This document shows positions 50,613 to 61,143 of a stretch of DNA of 64,000 nucleotides, in pieces. A program made the translations under genes and the position numbers. Source of the DNA: Rhynchopus sp. YZ270_cl-10 (Eukaryota; Euglenozoa; Diplonemea; Diplonemida; Diplonemidae); NCBI GenBank assembly GCA_964035575.1, contig OZ037896.1, positions 372,001 through 436,000 of the forward strand. The letters run 5' to 3'. The notes under the pieces are model-generated. The model searched no databases. It saw nothing but the letters and a program-made list of their open reading frames with translations, and was not told the origin of the DNA. Numbering within the stretch: the first letter of the stretch is position 1; each line of letters opens with the position of its first letter.

Positions 50613-51176
50613 ATTTTTTGTTGAGGAAGAAAACCAGTCCTGAGGAAGAAGAGAGACTTACATTAGAGGGGGGGGGGAAGAAAAGAAACTGTATTTTTTT
50701 CTGGAAGTGTAGATAGTAGATCTTGAGAAAGCTGAAAGATGGATGGAATCTTGCGTGCAAAATAAGGGGGGGGGTAAATGAGGTCTTTTTTTTTTTTTGT
50801 ATTTTTTGGGAGGATTGGGACTGGCGCAGATTCTTTTTTGAAAGCGCTGTCCCGATGTTTTTTTTTTGGGGAGGGGGGTGTTTTTTTTTGTTTTTTTGTG
50901 CATGAACATCTGCCGTTTTTTTAAATTCTTGCCTTTTAAAAAATTAGGAAAGGAAAGATGCCCTGGAGGGCACATTCCTCAATTGCTTTGTTCTTGGTGA
51001 CTGACGGGGTAACGTTTTTTTTTTTTTTTCTTCTTCTTTTTTGGTATCGAAACAATCACCTGTTGTCCGAAGACGCGTTCTGTACACATTGTTCGTGTAC
51101 TTTTTTTTTTGCTGGAAAAAAAATTAATCACAGTAGACAATGTATTCCTCTGGCCGTCATCCATTTTTGCTTTTTT

Positions 51177-51285
51177 TGATAAATTGTTGGAGTGTAGTTT
51201 GCACAGTTTGTGCAAATCTCCACTTTTCAATTTTTTAAAAGCTTTTGCTTTGTATGAGTACACCCGAGGATGCGTCCCACTATGT
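51177..51285 (+). repeat. Dispersed repeats C then B
   Basis: GATAAATTGTTGGAGTGTAG, then GCACAGTTTGTGCAAATCTC (family C), followed by a GTATGAGTACACCCGAGGAT segment with a CCCACTATG tail (family B). Confidence 0.6.
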
Positions 51286-52064
51286 TTTTTTTTCACTACC
51301 TCTATGGATTTTAGTCCACACAGCAAATAAACATTTTTTTTTTTTGAAGAAAAATATGCAAAACAAACTAAAATTGGGGGATGTGACATAAAATCGACAA
51401 TCACATTGAAATGAGTTGCCTTTTTCTAGTGCACATTTCATGGGGTGGGTGTAAGGACATGTTGTATATTCAGGTGCATTTTACCATCAAAATACAAGAG
51501 AAAAATGTAGTCGCATTCTGCAAGGTAACAAATACGGCAGAAAATAACAGCACGCAATACGCCCTACCAAATGGAGGGGTGGTGGTGGTGGTGTACGATT
51601 GCCTCATATCAACGTGACCTGCCAGAACAACATGATACGTGGTCTTTTTTGCATATCATTGACACTGTCACTGTGACATGTGCACATGTCATCGTTTTTA
51701 CCATGTCATATATGACACATCAACGCTAACATGTGGAGTCGTGTTGGTGAGGAGATGGACCTAGGGAGGGAATGGGAGAAAACAAACAAAAAAAAAAAAA
51801 AAGTCTTTTTTTTAAAGATGAACCTAAAGTTTTCTAATGCTTCAAGTCAACCTTCGACGAATCGTCACCAAAAAAATAAAATGAAAAAGAGCAAGAACAA
51901 ATATGGCACTCGGAAAAAAAAGTAGGGAAAATGCAAAATATCACATCAGTCCTATCGTGGACTGACATTTTTTTTTTTTTTGTGGTCATCGATTGCTTTA
52001 TCAAATGTCATCCCGCTCAGTTCGTTGAAATGAACGTAGAATTTGAGAAAAGGGTTGCTTTTTC

Positions 52065-52125
52065 TTTTTTGAAAACTTTTGGCTGTAGTTTAGTAGTGCA
52101 GACACCCCAGAGGATGGGCTCCACA
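52065..52125 (+). repeat. Dispersed repeat family B copy
   Basis: TTTGAAAACTTTTGGCTGTA, TAGTGCAGACACCCCAGAGG and ATGGGCTCCAC, one of the fuller copies of this family. Confidence 0.6.
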
Positions 52126-53016
52126 AAACTGATTTTTTCTTCTTTTGTTTTGTCATCAAAAAAACGCCCCTGTCCTACATTTGACTTTTAAAAAAAAAAA
52201 GTATGCGCAAGAGAGGAAACAGACAGAACTATCGTATCTCTTCGAGGTGACAATGTTGCCCTGTCCACCTTTTTATCTTTGAAAAGAAAGAAAGAAATCG
52301 ACATAAAAAAAATTGTGGTAATCTGCCCGCGAACTTTTTTTTTTTTGTTGTATCTTGTTTTGTTGTTTTGTTGTTTTGCACACGAAAAGAAAAAAAAAAT
52401 TGAAAGTGCAAAACGTCTCACCGGTGATCGGCGGACGCAGGGCACTGAAACAAAAAAAAAGGGGGGGGGGGGGAGATGAGGGGTATTGTCAAAAAAAAAA
52501 AAAAGAAAATCAGCTATCTCGTGTTGGAGGGTAGTGAGTGGCTAGAAGGGGGGGTTTTTTTGTATGGGGGAAAGGGAGACAAATTTTTATTTTTTTTTAT
52601 CTTTTCAAAAAGTGTGATATTGTCAAAAACTTTTTTTACAGGCACGCTATGTCTTGTATTCTATGTTTTTTTTTGTTTGTCAAAAAAAAAAAAATTATAA
52701 ATTATCGACAAAAATAATCACCTGTCTGCCCTAAGACAGGGCTCTTGCAAAAGAAACAAAAAAAAATCGATAACGGACAACCACTGAAGAAAAAAGAAGA
52801 ACTCAGTATGGTCTACCCCAATCGATCACTTTGTTTCTTTTCTGTGTAAATCCTCAGGGGAGGGGGGTTTCCCCAAAAAAATTGCGCTATTTTTTTATGC
52901 AAAAATCTCCTTTTTTTTTCTATTTTCTCCTTTGGGAATTTTTTTCCCTCCTTTTTTTCCTTTTTTTATTGTACACTTTTTTTTAATTTTTAGGCGATTT
53001 TTAATCAAATCCCCTT

Positions 53017-54138
53017 TCACAGCGCAACGTACGCTGGCTGGGCGCGACGCTTCCTCTCCTGGGCGATGAGGAAGCAGCGGACTCCGAGGAGGGTGGCGAA
53101 GATGACGACAAACATGATGGACGCGGCGATGAAGCACACGATGCTGCTCTTGCAAATCACCTCCCCCTCGTGGACGACACGGTGGGCGAAGCGGGGGCAC
53201 TCGCAGTAGTGGTCCTGCGGGGCGTGTGCACCCTCCTGAGCGAGCCACATCTCGTGGTGGCGGTGCAGACGGCGCATTGCGTGCTTCTTGTTCCTGTGGT
53301 GCTTGCCCCAGTGGTGTGCCCCGTGGTGCTCTCCGTGGTGACCCCAGTGGTGTGCTCCGTGGCGGTTCTGGTGCTCCTCTGGTGCTACCTCCACTGCCGC
53401 GTTAACACCGACACCTGCGGAGAAGGAGAGGTCCAGCTCGGAGGCGTTCTTGGAGAACTCCGCGGTGAACCAGGTGCGCTTGTGCTTGTTGTTGTGCTGG
53501 GCGTGGTGCGGGTGGGTTCTGTTGTGTCTGAAGTGGTGCTTGTTGCCGTGGTGGTTCTTGTGGTTCTTGTGGTTCTTGTGGTGGTGCGAGCGGCTCTGCA
53601 CCTCGGCGTCACGCTCCTCCTCCATCCAGGGTGCGGGCATGCTGCGGTTCATCTGGTGGTGCTCATGGTGGAAGTGGTTTCCGTCATGGTGCCCCATGTG
53701 GTGGCCGTCATGGTGTCCGTGATGACCATCGTGGTGGTGGTGACCCTCATGACGCTCCATCCAACGTCCGTCCACAGCGTGGCACATCTCCTCTGAGTGA
53801 ACGTGGCCGATGCTGTAGTTGATCCCATGCGGCATAGAGTGTGCCACCAGGATGGCACCAATCGCAGCGCAGATGCTGACCTTGAGTGCCGCCATGGCCA
53901 GTCCAGTCGTGGCCCCCACCTTCCCCTGGTGGGAGTTGAAGAACAGCAGCGTGAACGCAAGCCCCAGGAGGTGGCAGAAGAAGGCGCTCAGGCAGGCGGG
54001 CCAGAAGTGCACCTTGGCGCGCTCCCTGTCCTCGTCGATGGGCTGCAGGACAACCCCAGAGAGGACCTCGCCATTGACGCAGAGCGGGTCAGGCTTGAGG
54101 GTGCCCTCATCGGGGGTGGTGGTCTCAGCCACGGTCAT
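53017..54138 (-). CDS. Histidine-rich three-span membrane protein (373 aa)
   Basis: I start at ATG 54138 (MTVAETTTPDEG). Two hydrophobic spans lie at about 45-68 and 74-100, a third at about 331-358, and the tail is short and basic (AQERKRRAQPAYVAL). Between spans 2 and 3 is a hydrophilic region of about 230 residues packed with His, in clusters such as HHHHDGHHGHHDGHHMGHHD and HHKNHKNHKNHHGN and in HHWGHHGEHHGAHHWG repeats, together with some Cys near its ends. Such a region would bind Zn, Ni, Cu or Co strongly. The fold is unlike ZIP or CDF transporters, which have more spans, so metal buffering or sensing at a membrane is more likely than transport. Function is inference. Confidence 0.75.
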   Translation of the reverse strand: MTVAETTTPDEGTLKPDPLCVNGEVLSGVVLQPIDEDRERAKVHFWPACLSAFFCHLLGLAFTLLFFNSHQGKVGATTGLAMAALKVSICAAIGAILVAHSMPHGINYSIGHVHSEEMCHAVDGRWMERHEGHHHHDGHHGHHDGHHMGHHDGNHFHHEHHQMNRSMPAPWMEEERDAEVQSRSHHHKNHKNHKNHHGNKHHFRHNRTHPHHAQHNNKHKRTWFTAEFSKNASELDLSFSAGVGVNAAVEVAPEEHQNRHGAHHWGHHGEHHGAHHWGKHHRNKKHAMRRLHRHHEMWLAQEGAHAPQDHYCECPRFAHRVVHEGEVICKSSIVCFIAASIMFVVIFATLLGVRCFLIAQERKRRAQPAYVAL

Positions 54139-54471
54139 CGGGTGGTGTTGTGTTGGGTTGTTAAAAAATATAAAGTGTCCTGGTAATGTAGAGGGGTGGG
54201 AGGGAGAGGTGAGAGGTGGCGGAAATCCAATAAAATGCACTTTAAAGTGTTGCGTGGAGAGTCTCGTATAACAACAAAACGTCGAACAAAACATTGAACC
54301 GAGTCGAAGACGAATCTTTTGGATATAAGCTAAGGCTAAGTTGAGGGGCATAAGGAGTTTGGGTTTTGGAATAGTATGAGCATTTTCATCATATGCAATC
54401 AATAAATTGATAGTATATGGTGAGGGATCAACAGGAATGTTCCCATCTTTCTTCTTATGGTGTATGTTAGC
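54139..54471. other. Intergenic, no gene seen
   Basis: Upstream region of the His-rich gene, AT-rich, without named motifs. Confidence 0.4.
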
Positions 54472-54583
54472 CAGGGCGTTCGCCCCGGGGCGAAAAATAT
54501 TTTTTTTCGTTAAAAAAATCTTTTCCTGAAAAAATGACATTTTATTTCGCCCCAGGGCTTCGCCCCACCGGGGCGAAACCCTG
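54472..54583. mobile_element. Short GC-palindromic inverted-repeat element (112 bp)
   Basis: Left end CAGGGCGTTCGCCCCGGGG and right end CACCGGGGCGAAACCCTG are imperfect inverted repeats, each itself palindromic (TTCGCCCC...GGGGCGAA). The CAGGG start recalls hAT ends, but I find no matching 8-bp flanks. An (AAAT)n run follows on the right. Confidence 0.45.
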
Positions 54584-54639
54584 TATAAATAAATAAATAA
54601 ATAAATAAAAAAAGGGGGAAAAAAAAAAAAAAAGAGAGA

Positions 54640-54980
54640 GAGAGATTTCTCCCCACCACCCTGTAGACCCCCCCGGAGGGGGGGTCGCAGAGGGGTGCAT
54701 GTCCACTGTACTCAAAATCATCCGCAAACCCGCCTGCCGTGAGAGGAAGTTTCCCCAGCACTCCCGCTCGCTCCTCAATCCTGCAGTCTGCTGAAGGTGT
54801 ACCGTACCCCCTGTTATAGAAGGTGTCACTGCTCGTGTCAACTCTACTTTCAACGGCAGAGAGTTGAAAATAATCAAAATAAGGATGAAGTCTCATATGA
54901 CAGATGCCTCTCTTGTACATCTGTTTGATTAAACAACACAAAGAGACCCTCAGTGAGGGGGGATTGATGAAATTCTCCAT
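54640..54980 (-). other. Weak candidate coding segment
   Basis: From an ATG at about 54980 the minus frame reads as ordinary protein (FNSL-free region with GICHMRLHPYFDYFQLSAVE and FADDFEYSGHAPLCDPPSGG) before running into low-complexity sequence. No homologue recognised and no splice sites supported; it may be an exon, a remnant or chance. Confidence 0.25.
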
Positions 54981-56205
54981 CGTTTTGCTGGTTTTAGTAT
55001 CAGGAAAGTTCAGCTGTAATATCACTTGTGCTGGGGAAGGGATCACGCGCAAATTTTTTTTGACCATTCAGTACCAGGGATTCACCCCACGAACTAACTT
55101 CTCTCCGGCGGGAAAATTTTTTTTGACCTATTTTAAGCACTAGTAAAAAAACGAAAATTTCGGGGTTTTTGGCATTTCGCCACGATCAGGAAAAAACGAT
55201 GGCGATAGCGAACGCCCTGATGTTAGCATGAGGAAAAAAGGGGTGCTCTTTTTGTTGTTGTTTTCCATATTGTTCGCTGTTGGAAGGTGTTGTAAATACG
55301 GAATTTGAAAGGGGGGAAAGAGGGGGAAAAAATAGAACACAAAAAGGAACGCTCTCTTCTGGGTGAAAATGCAAAAAAGCAAGATTCAGCCCTCTATAAT
55401 GCAGAGAGAGTGTGTGGAGGGTGGTTTGAGACAAAAAAAATTGGTTTTTGTTGTCTTTTGTTTCACAAAAAAATGGTTTATAATGTCATTGAATTGCGTC
55501 CTGTACTGCAGCCTGTGGAAGCAGCAGCACACACAAAGAGCCGAAAGCGAGAGCCTTGTTTCGCTTTATGTGTAGGACGGAACGTCATAGAAAAAAGAAA
55601 CAAGAAAAATAGGTAAAAGATGATGAAGCTTTTCATGCTCCATCACCTTTAAAACAAGAGCAAGGGTGTGTGGGAAGACAGGGCACAAGAGCACAACACT
55701 GGGTTTAGCGATTCCGTTTAACTCGGAACGCGCAACACATCCAACCTGCAACCTGCTTCCCAAACTTAAACAAACAAAAGTAAAATAAAGTGCAAAAGGC
55801 TGAACAAGCCTAAAAACCCTCCAAAAAGGCAAATGGAGGAAATATAAAGTTGTTGTTTTTTTTGTTTTTTTTTGAAAAGGCAAATTGTACCCGTGTCTCA
55901 TAGTCAGAGACTGGCGGGGTTTAGTTCTGTTGTTTCATTTTCGTTTTCATTTTTTAGTTGTTTTGTTGTTGTTATTTGGCACAGACAATCGCCACCTATG
56001 TGGGTTCTCCTCAATGCAACCCGAAGGTTCTTGATTTTGTATTGGTTTTTATTTGTGAAGAAGTAAGCAATTCAAACCTAAGTTGGGCAAAAAGAAAAGG
56101 AACAAAAAGAAGCCACTGTGCAAACGAATGCACCAAGACACAAAGGGCAAAGGCAAGAAAGGCAAGAAAGAAGACGTGAAGGATGAACCAACTGCTTCAC
56201 CGCAA
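54981..56205. other. Intergenic, no gene seen
   Basis: AT-rich with homopolymer tracts. Only short frames. Confidence 0.45.
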
Positions 56206-57741
56206 TCAGAACGGGCCGAGGCCGAGGCCTCCGACGTTTCCTGCGTTACCTCCTTCACCACCTTCGCCTTCGCCTCCAGTCGGCACGACACAGAAGGTTG
56301 TGCACGGTGCAGTGGCAGGGGGCGCGAAGTCTGCAGGGCACCACGAGGAGACACACATGCCGGCAGCTCCCTCCGAGGCACCTGCCTCCCAAGCACACTC
56401 TGGCATCGCAGTGCAGGCTGTCTCGTCCGCAAACCCACACTCAGTTGCACCCTGACGCACGAAGACCGCCACGTTCGCAAGCGGCGCAGTCAGGGCAGGG
56501 AGCTCCTCAACAGCCCCCGCAGACACAAGCTTCCGGAAGGCAACCGTCGGGTGTTCCCCACCGCTTGCCCCCTCCGCACCCACATGCTGGAACGTCGGGG
56601 CACAGCTCCCCGCCTCCCACCCAGCATCAGGCAGCAGCGACACCAGCCCGCCGTTTGTTGCTGTCGAGCACGGTGGGCAGTGGTACGTCGTCACAAACAC
56701 CTCGCACGGCTTCTCCTCGCAGTTGAACGGGCAGGCCACGCGCAGCACGTTGTCCGCCCCAATCACACCCGCGATGTCCACAGGGAAGAACGCCTCCATG
56801 TTCGCCTGCACAAAGGCAGGCGGGAAGTTCGCAAGCGTCGTCGAGGGCTCCCCGTGCGGGTGCATCCCCTGCACCACCGGCTCGCCTGCCCCAAAGCTGT
56901 CCACAGTGCCTTCGGGGCTCACAACCTCAACTGCAACGGGCTCCCCGCCCCCCACACAGGGCTCCGTCGTCTCCCCCCCTGTTGGTGTGGGTGGGGTCGG
57001 CGGGGTCGGCGGTGTGCCGGATGGGGAGTCTGTGTTCCCTCCTGTCGGCGTGGGTGGAGTGGGTGGCGATGGTGGTGTTGGTGGCGTCCCAGCAGGGGAG
57101 TCTGTGTTCCCTCCTGTCGGCGTGGGTGGTGTCGGTGGCCTAGGCGGCGTGCCTGCAGGCGAGTCTGTTCTGCCCCCTGTCGGCGAGGGCGGCGGACTGC
57201 CACCAGGTGACTTTGTCTTCTTGCAGCCCTCCTTTTCCTTCTCCTTCTCCTTCCCGTGACCCTTGCCCTTGCCCTTGTCACCACCCTTGTTGTGCCCCTT
57301 GCTGTTCCCCCTCCTGCCTCCCCTCTTCTCGTTCTCCTTCTCCATGGTCACTGAAGAGGACGTGCCCACCTCCTTCTCTCCTTTGCCGTGCTTCCCCATG
57401 CGGCCGTTCTTCTCCGTCTCCTTCCCTTTCTCCATACGTCCGCCCTTCTCCTTCCTCTTGTCTGTCTCCTTCTCCTGTCCCTTCCTCTTCTCCGTGCGAC
57501 CGCCGCCGCTGTTGCGCCCGCCCCGCTCGGTCCCGCCATTGCGGCTGCCGCTCCTGCTCCCACCCCTGTTGCGAGCCCCGCCACGGGTCATCCCTCCGCG
57601 CCTCTCCCCACGCGGACGCGTCCTCGTCGTCACGCCACCCTCGCCACCACCACCTCCACCCATCTCAGTGTTCCCACCTGCATCCGCACACATCGCCGTC
57701 GACAGAAGAAGCAAGGCAGCTCCGCATTTGCGCATCATCAT
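56206..57741 (-). CDS. Secreted protein with RG-, KE- and PT-repeats and a Cys-rich C-terminal domain (511 aa)
   Basis: A signal peptide follows three Met codons (MMMRKCGAALLLLSTAMCADA); I start at the first, 57741. Next come a Gly/Arg-rich stretch (30-85), a Lys/Glu/Gly-rich stretch (85-185) with repeated KGKGKGHGKEKEKEKE-like units, and four Pro/Thr-rich repeats of the type PTGGNTDSPAGTPP (about 195-290). The C-terminal half contains at least fourteen Cys, including CPFNCEEKPC, CPPC and a CGFADETACTAMPECAW segment reminiscent of PSI-type modules. The architecture suggests a cell-surface, matrix or wall protein held by disulfides, with an extended glycosylatable stalk. No enzyme motif; the Cys-rich domain is unfamiliar. 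Confidence 0.75.
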   Translation of the reverse strand: MMMRKCGAALLLLSTAMCADAGGNTEMGGGGGGEGGVTTRTRPRGERRGGMTRGGARNRGGSRSGSRNGGTERGGRNSGGGRTEKRKGQEKETDKRKEKGGRMEKGKETEKNGRMGKHGKGEKEVGTSSSVTMEKENEKRGGRRGNSKGHNKGGDKGKGKGHGKEKEKEKEGCKKTKSPGGSPPPSPTGGRTDSPAGTPPRPPTPPTPTGGNTDSPAGTPPTPPSPPTPPTPTGGNTDSPSGTPPTPPTPPTPTGGETTEPCVGGGEPVAVEVVSPEGTVDSFGAGEPVVQGMHPHGEPSTTLANFPPAFVQANMEAFFPVDIAGVIGADNVLRVACPFNCEEKPCEVFVTTYHCPPCSTATNGGLVSLLPDAGWEAGSCAPTFQHVGAEGASGGEHPTVAFRKLVSAGAVEELPALTAPLANVAVFVRQGATECGFADETACTAMPECAWEAGASEGAAGMCVSSWCPADFAPPATAPCTTFCVVPTGGEGEGGEGGNAGNVGGLGLGPF

Positions 57742-58740
57742 TGTGACTGGTGGTGTGGTGTGGTCTGGTTTAGTTGTGTAGAGAATAATCCTGTGTGGGA
57801 AGAGTGGTGTAAAAATGGAGGGGTAAAAGGGAGTGACTTTGGTAAGTATGTGACAGGTAAAAAATGAACATTTGAAAGATGAACGTGCTCGCACACACAT
57901 CTCTAAAAAAAGTCAAGTCGAGTGCGAAATCTGGGTCATATGCTTCAAGGATCCCACGACGCAGAGTGCCTACATGGCTGGACAGGCACGCGGCGTCTTA
58001 CCTTTGCTCTCTTCCATGGAAAGTTGACGTGGAGAACGAAATGCCAAGGTGGGTGTACAGGCCTGGACCAACTCGTTGCTAGCCAACAAAAAACTTATGT
58101 GACACGCCTGCGTGAAGTGTGTCCAAGCTGGGCGGTGACCACGCCGAACTCCCCTCTTTACCGGTGTCGGGGAGACGGCCACCGCAGCGCCTTCTGTAAG
58201 ACGAACATTGATGCGCGCATTGAGTTAATACACCGGTGCGAGAGGTTGAGCACACAGGAAATGGATGTCCATTTTCCTTGTAACGTGGCTGCCAAGTTTG
58301 TGGAGCCGTGCTACACGACACCAAAGGCATCATCGCCATTATTGCGAAGGCACTGCCTGGCGGGGCAGCGGCAGCAGTACATATGCTAGGTGGGGTCTAA
58401 GAAGTGCTTCGTGACGGCAGCCCCCCGTGTACAGTACCTGGAGAAGAACTTCTCCACAACGGATATGGAACACAACGCATAGAGGTGAAAGGAACCCTGC
58501 CATACGAGATTATTCAAAATACACAAAAGAAAACCGCTTTCATTTATTTATTTTTTTGCAACAATTTTTCTTTTCCCCCAATTTTACGCAATTTTTTCTA
58601 AAAAATACGATCATTTTTCTCGTTGCACTACTCTAATGACTTGGAACCGAGGTTTCTCTTACCCAAACCACCTCCCCCCACATGATAACCACACACACAC
58701 TACCTCCCCTTTTCTCCCCCCCATTTCCCTCCCATCAACC
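57742..58740 (+). other. Probable remnant of a plus-strand gene, no intact frame
   Basis: From about 57920 to 58390 the plus strand has raised GC and protein-like pieces in more than one frame (for example KVDVENEMPRWVYRPGPTRC, then TPNSPLYRCRGDGHRSAFCK and THEMDVHFPC-like sequence). No single frame covers it and no splice sites convinced me. A decayed gene or a multi-exon gene are both possible. The rest, to 58740, is AT-rich. Confidence 0.3.
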
Positions 58741-59940
58741 TCACGGAACAGGAGCTATACGGAGGACCTGTTTATGCATTTGAGGGAAGCAGTAGAGTGC
58801 ACCGTCAGCACCGACACAGCCGCCTTCCCATTTCTCGAGGTCTTCGCCGAAGTCGGGGCCAACCATTGATACCTCGTCTGTGGTGGGGTCGATACGGAGG
58901 ACGTGTGTAGCGTTGCAGGGGATTGCGTAGATGCAGCCGTCCACTTCGGAGACAAACCCGTTTTGCCATTTGTTGTTCATGTGTGGGAGAAGTGGTTCGC
59001 CAATCAACGTTACCTCATCGGTAGCCACGGTGATCTTCATTACCATATGCGAATCGCTTGGAAAGCAGTACACATTGCCTGATTTGGGGTCCGTAATACC
59101 ACCCCCAAATTTGTATTTGCTCTTCTTCGCCGCATTCCGATGGTGCTGCCACTGTTCGTCGTTGTATACAATCTCCTCTCCAATACGGTACACCCTTCCG
59201 GTAAGAGGTTCAATTTTGAGAACTCTAGTCTCATTCGCAGGAAAACCATAAATGAAATCGCCTGAAGACGCTCCACCATGCCATTTCCACCCCCCAACCC
59301 CAAGGTCGCCATCCTCAGCCTCAAGGAGTTCGACCAGCTGGGTTTCAACATTGAATTTGAACACGGTGTTGGAGCAGTTAGGAATTCCATAAATGTTTCC
59401 ATCAACCCCGAGAAGCCCTCCATACCACTTCTGGGGTGTAACGTCGCAATGCTCAGTGAGAACATCGGTTTTAATAAGCTCTGTAGTGTCTCCCTTGATT
59501 TTTAGTACTCCATCAGAATTGCATGGTACAGTGTAGATTGCACCGTCCGCAGCGAGGCAGGCTCCATGCCATTTCCAGTTCCCTGTGAAGGAATCCCCAA
59601 TGAGCGCAATCTCTGGGTCCACTGCAGCATCTTCCGAAGGGATGACACGGAGTACCCGATCGGCGTTGCAAGGCAGGCCATAAATATGGCCATTTGCATC
59701 GCGAATGCCGCGCAGCCATTTAAAGCGGTTTTTCTTCATAGAGCATTCCACGTATGGGCCAATGAGGGGACGGCTCTCAAGGTTCTCCACGGTGCGTGCA
59801 TCAGAGTCGATTTTGATGACGAAACGTCCGCTTCCAGGAATGCCATAAAGCGCGCCGTTGTCGGCAAGCTCGCCCCCAAGGTATTTGTCAGCTCCGTTCA
59901 ATTCTGTGCCGAAGGTCTCGATGGAGATTTCTTTGGTCAT
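58741..59940 (-). CDS. Eight-repeat beta-propeller protein of unknown function (399 aa)
   Basis: The ATG at 59940 begins MTKEISIETFGTELNGADKY. Eight repeats of about 45-50 residues follow the pattern W-x-G-G-x(5)-D-G-x-I-Y-G-I-P-x-N-A-x-x-V-L-K-I-x-P, for example GHIYGLPCNADRVLRVIP and GCIYAIPCNATHVLRIDP. The Trp-His/Trp-Gly-Gly and the Pro-Cys-Asn turns recur. This resembles NHL/YncE-type propellers rather than WD40 or kelch. The eighth repeat may complete the first blade to close a seven- or eight-bladed ring. No signal peptide or membrane span, so cytosolic. Similar proteins are, to my knowledge, common in several algal and protist genomes without assigned function. Confidence 0.8.
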   Translation of the reverse strand: MTKEISIETFGTELNGADKYLGGELADNGALYGIPGSGRFVIKIDSDARTVENLESRPLIGPYVECSMKKNRFKWLRGIRDANGHIYGLPCNADRVLRVIPSEDAAVDPEIALIGDSFTGNWKWHGACLAADGAIYTVPCNSDGVLKIKGDTTELIKTDVLTEHCDVTPQKWYGGLLGVDGNIYGIPNCSNTVFKFNVETQLVELLEAEDGDLGVGGWKWHGGASSGDFIYGFPANETRVLKIEPLTGRVYRIGEEIVYNDEQWQHHRNAAKKSKYKFGGGITDPKSGNVYCFPSDSHMVMKITVATDEVTLIGEPLLPHMNNKWQNGFVSEVDGCIYAIPCNATHVLRIDPTTDEVSMVGPDFGEDLEKWEGGCVGADGALYCFPQMHKQVLRIAPVP

Positions 59941-61111
59941 TTTTTTTTTTTTTTTTTGATATTTTTTCCCCCTGAAGTGGAAGGTGGAAGGAGAGAAGTG
60001 GTAAAGTAATTTTTTTCCCCCCCGAACACGTAGTGCATTCAGAGAGCAGACAAAAAAAGAAAGCGTTTAACAGCCTCACACTGCCTGCAGCTGAAGTGAC
60101 GAGAGTGAAGACATTCTTGTCGAATGCTGTCGCAGAAGTTCGTCTTCCCGCGATCGAAGAATGTCGATGGAGTACATACGACCCCGGCAGTCCCTATTGA
60201 TCCCGCTGGACAGTGGTCTTGCATAATTCCGAAGAATGAGGCTAAGCCTCGCTGTGCTTATAGTCCGTCATAAAAAAGAGAAGGGAGGGGTATCTGTTCC
60301 ATTTAGTTTTAGTTTTGGTTTTAAAAATAGTTTAAAAAATTCCCAGCAAAAAAAAAAAAAAAAAAAAAGAAAACACAAAGGCAAAAGCGATGCATCGGTA
60401 AAAGTGAGAGGGGAGGAGGAGGGAAAAGGGGAAAGGGGTTTAAACGGTGCTTGGTTTTAATAGTAAAGAAAAGAGAGGCGAAAGGGGGGGGTTTTTTTTC
60501 GGGGTAAGATGTGCCTAAACACAGTCACTTAAAAAGAAAATTAAAAATGTGACCTCTTTTTGAAAGATTTTCCCTTTTTTGGGTGACACAACTTTTTTTT
60601 TTTTGTAATTTTTTTTCACCCGATATTCACGTTGACACCCAACCTGAACACAACCGTTACCTCTGGGTTTTCCTACAGGGGGTAGCCATCCACAATCTCC
60701 CAAATGCTTTTTTTTTGGATATAGGGGTTCTCTAAAGAATTACAACCTCCTAACTACCTGAGAAAATAAAGAGGACGAAAGTGGCATGGACCTGGGTACG
60801 TGGGAGAAAAGGGGGGGCTATTTCGTTTTAAATAAAACTTTTTTTTTTTTTTTGTGGCGGGGGGGAGGACAACGATGACCATTTCCTTTTCTTGAAAAGA
60901 TTGGTAGTTTTGTTTTATTGCTACCTTTGTTTTTTGTGCAGTTACTCCGTATTATTTGGGAAACTCCATTTTTTGAGGGAAAGTCGAGAGCTCTAAAGAT
61001 GGGAGTGGTGGGGGGAGGAAAACAAACAAAAACCAAATGAGTGTGGGACACAAAAAAAAAAAAAAAAGAGAAAAAAGACTGAAGAACTTTCGTTTTGTTT
61101 CTTGTTTCTTG

Positions 61112-61140
<29 letters not shown>

Positions 61141-61143
<3 letters not shown>

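Larger units (their letters stand above)
50613..53016. other. Gene-poor, homopolymer-rich stretch
   Basis: Poly(T)/poly(A) blocks and several dispersed repeats (51177-51285, 51813-51843, 52065-52125). Frames are short and rich in Phe or Lys. I see no gene. Confidence 0.5.
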
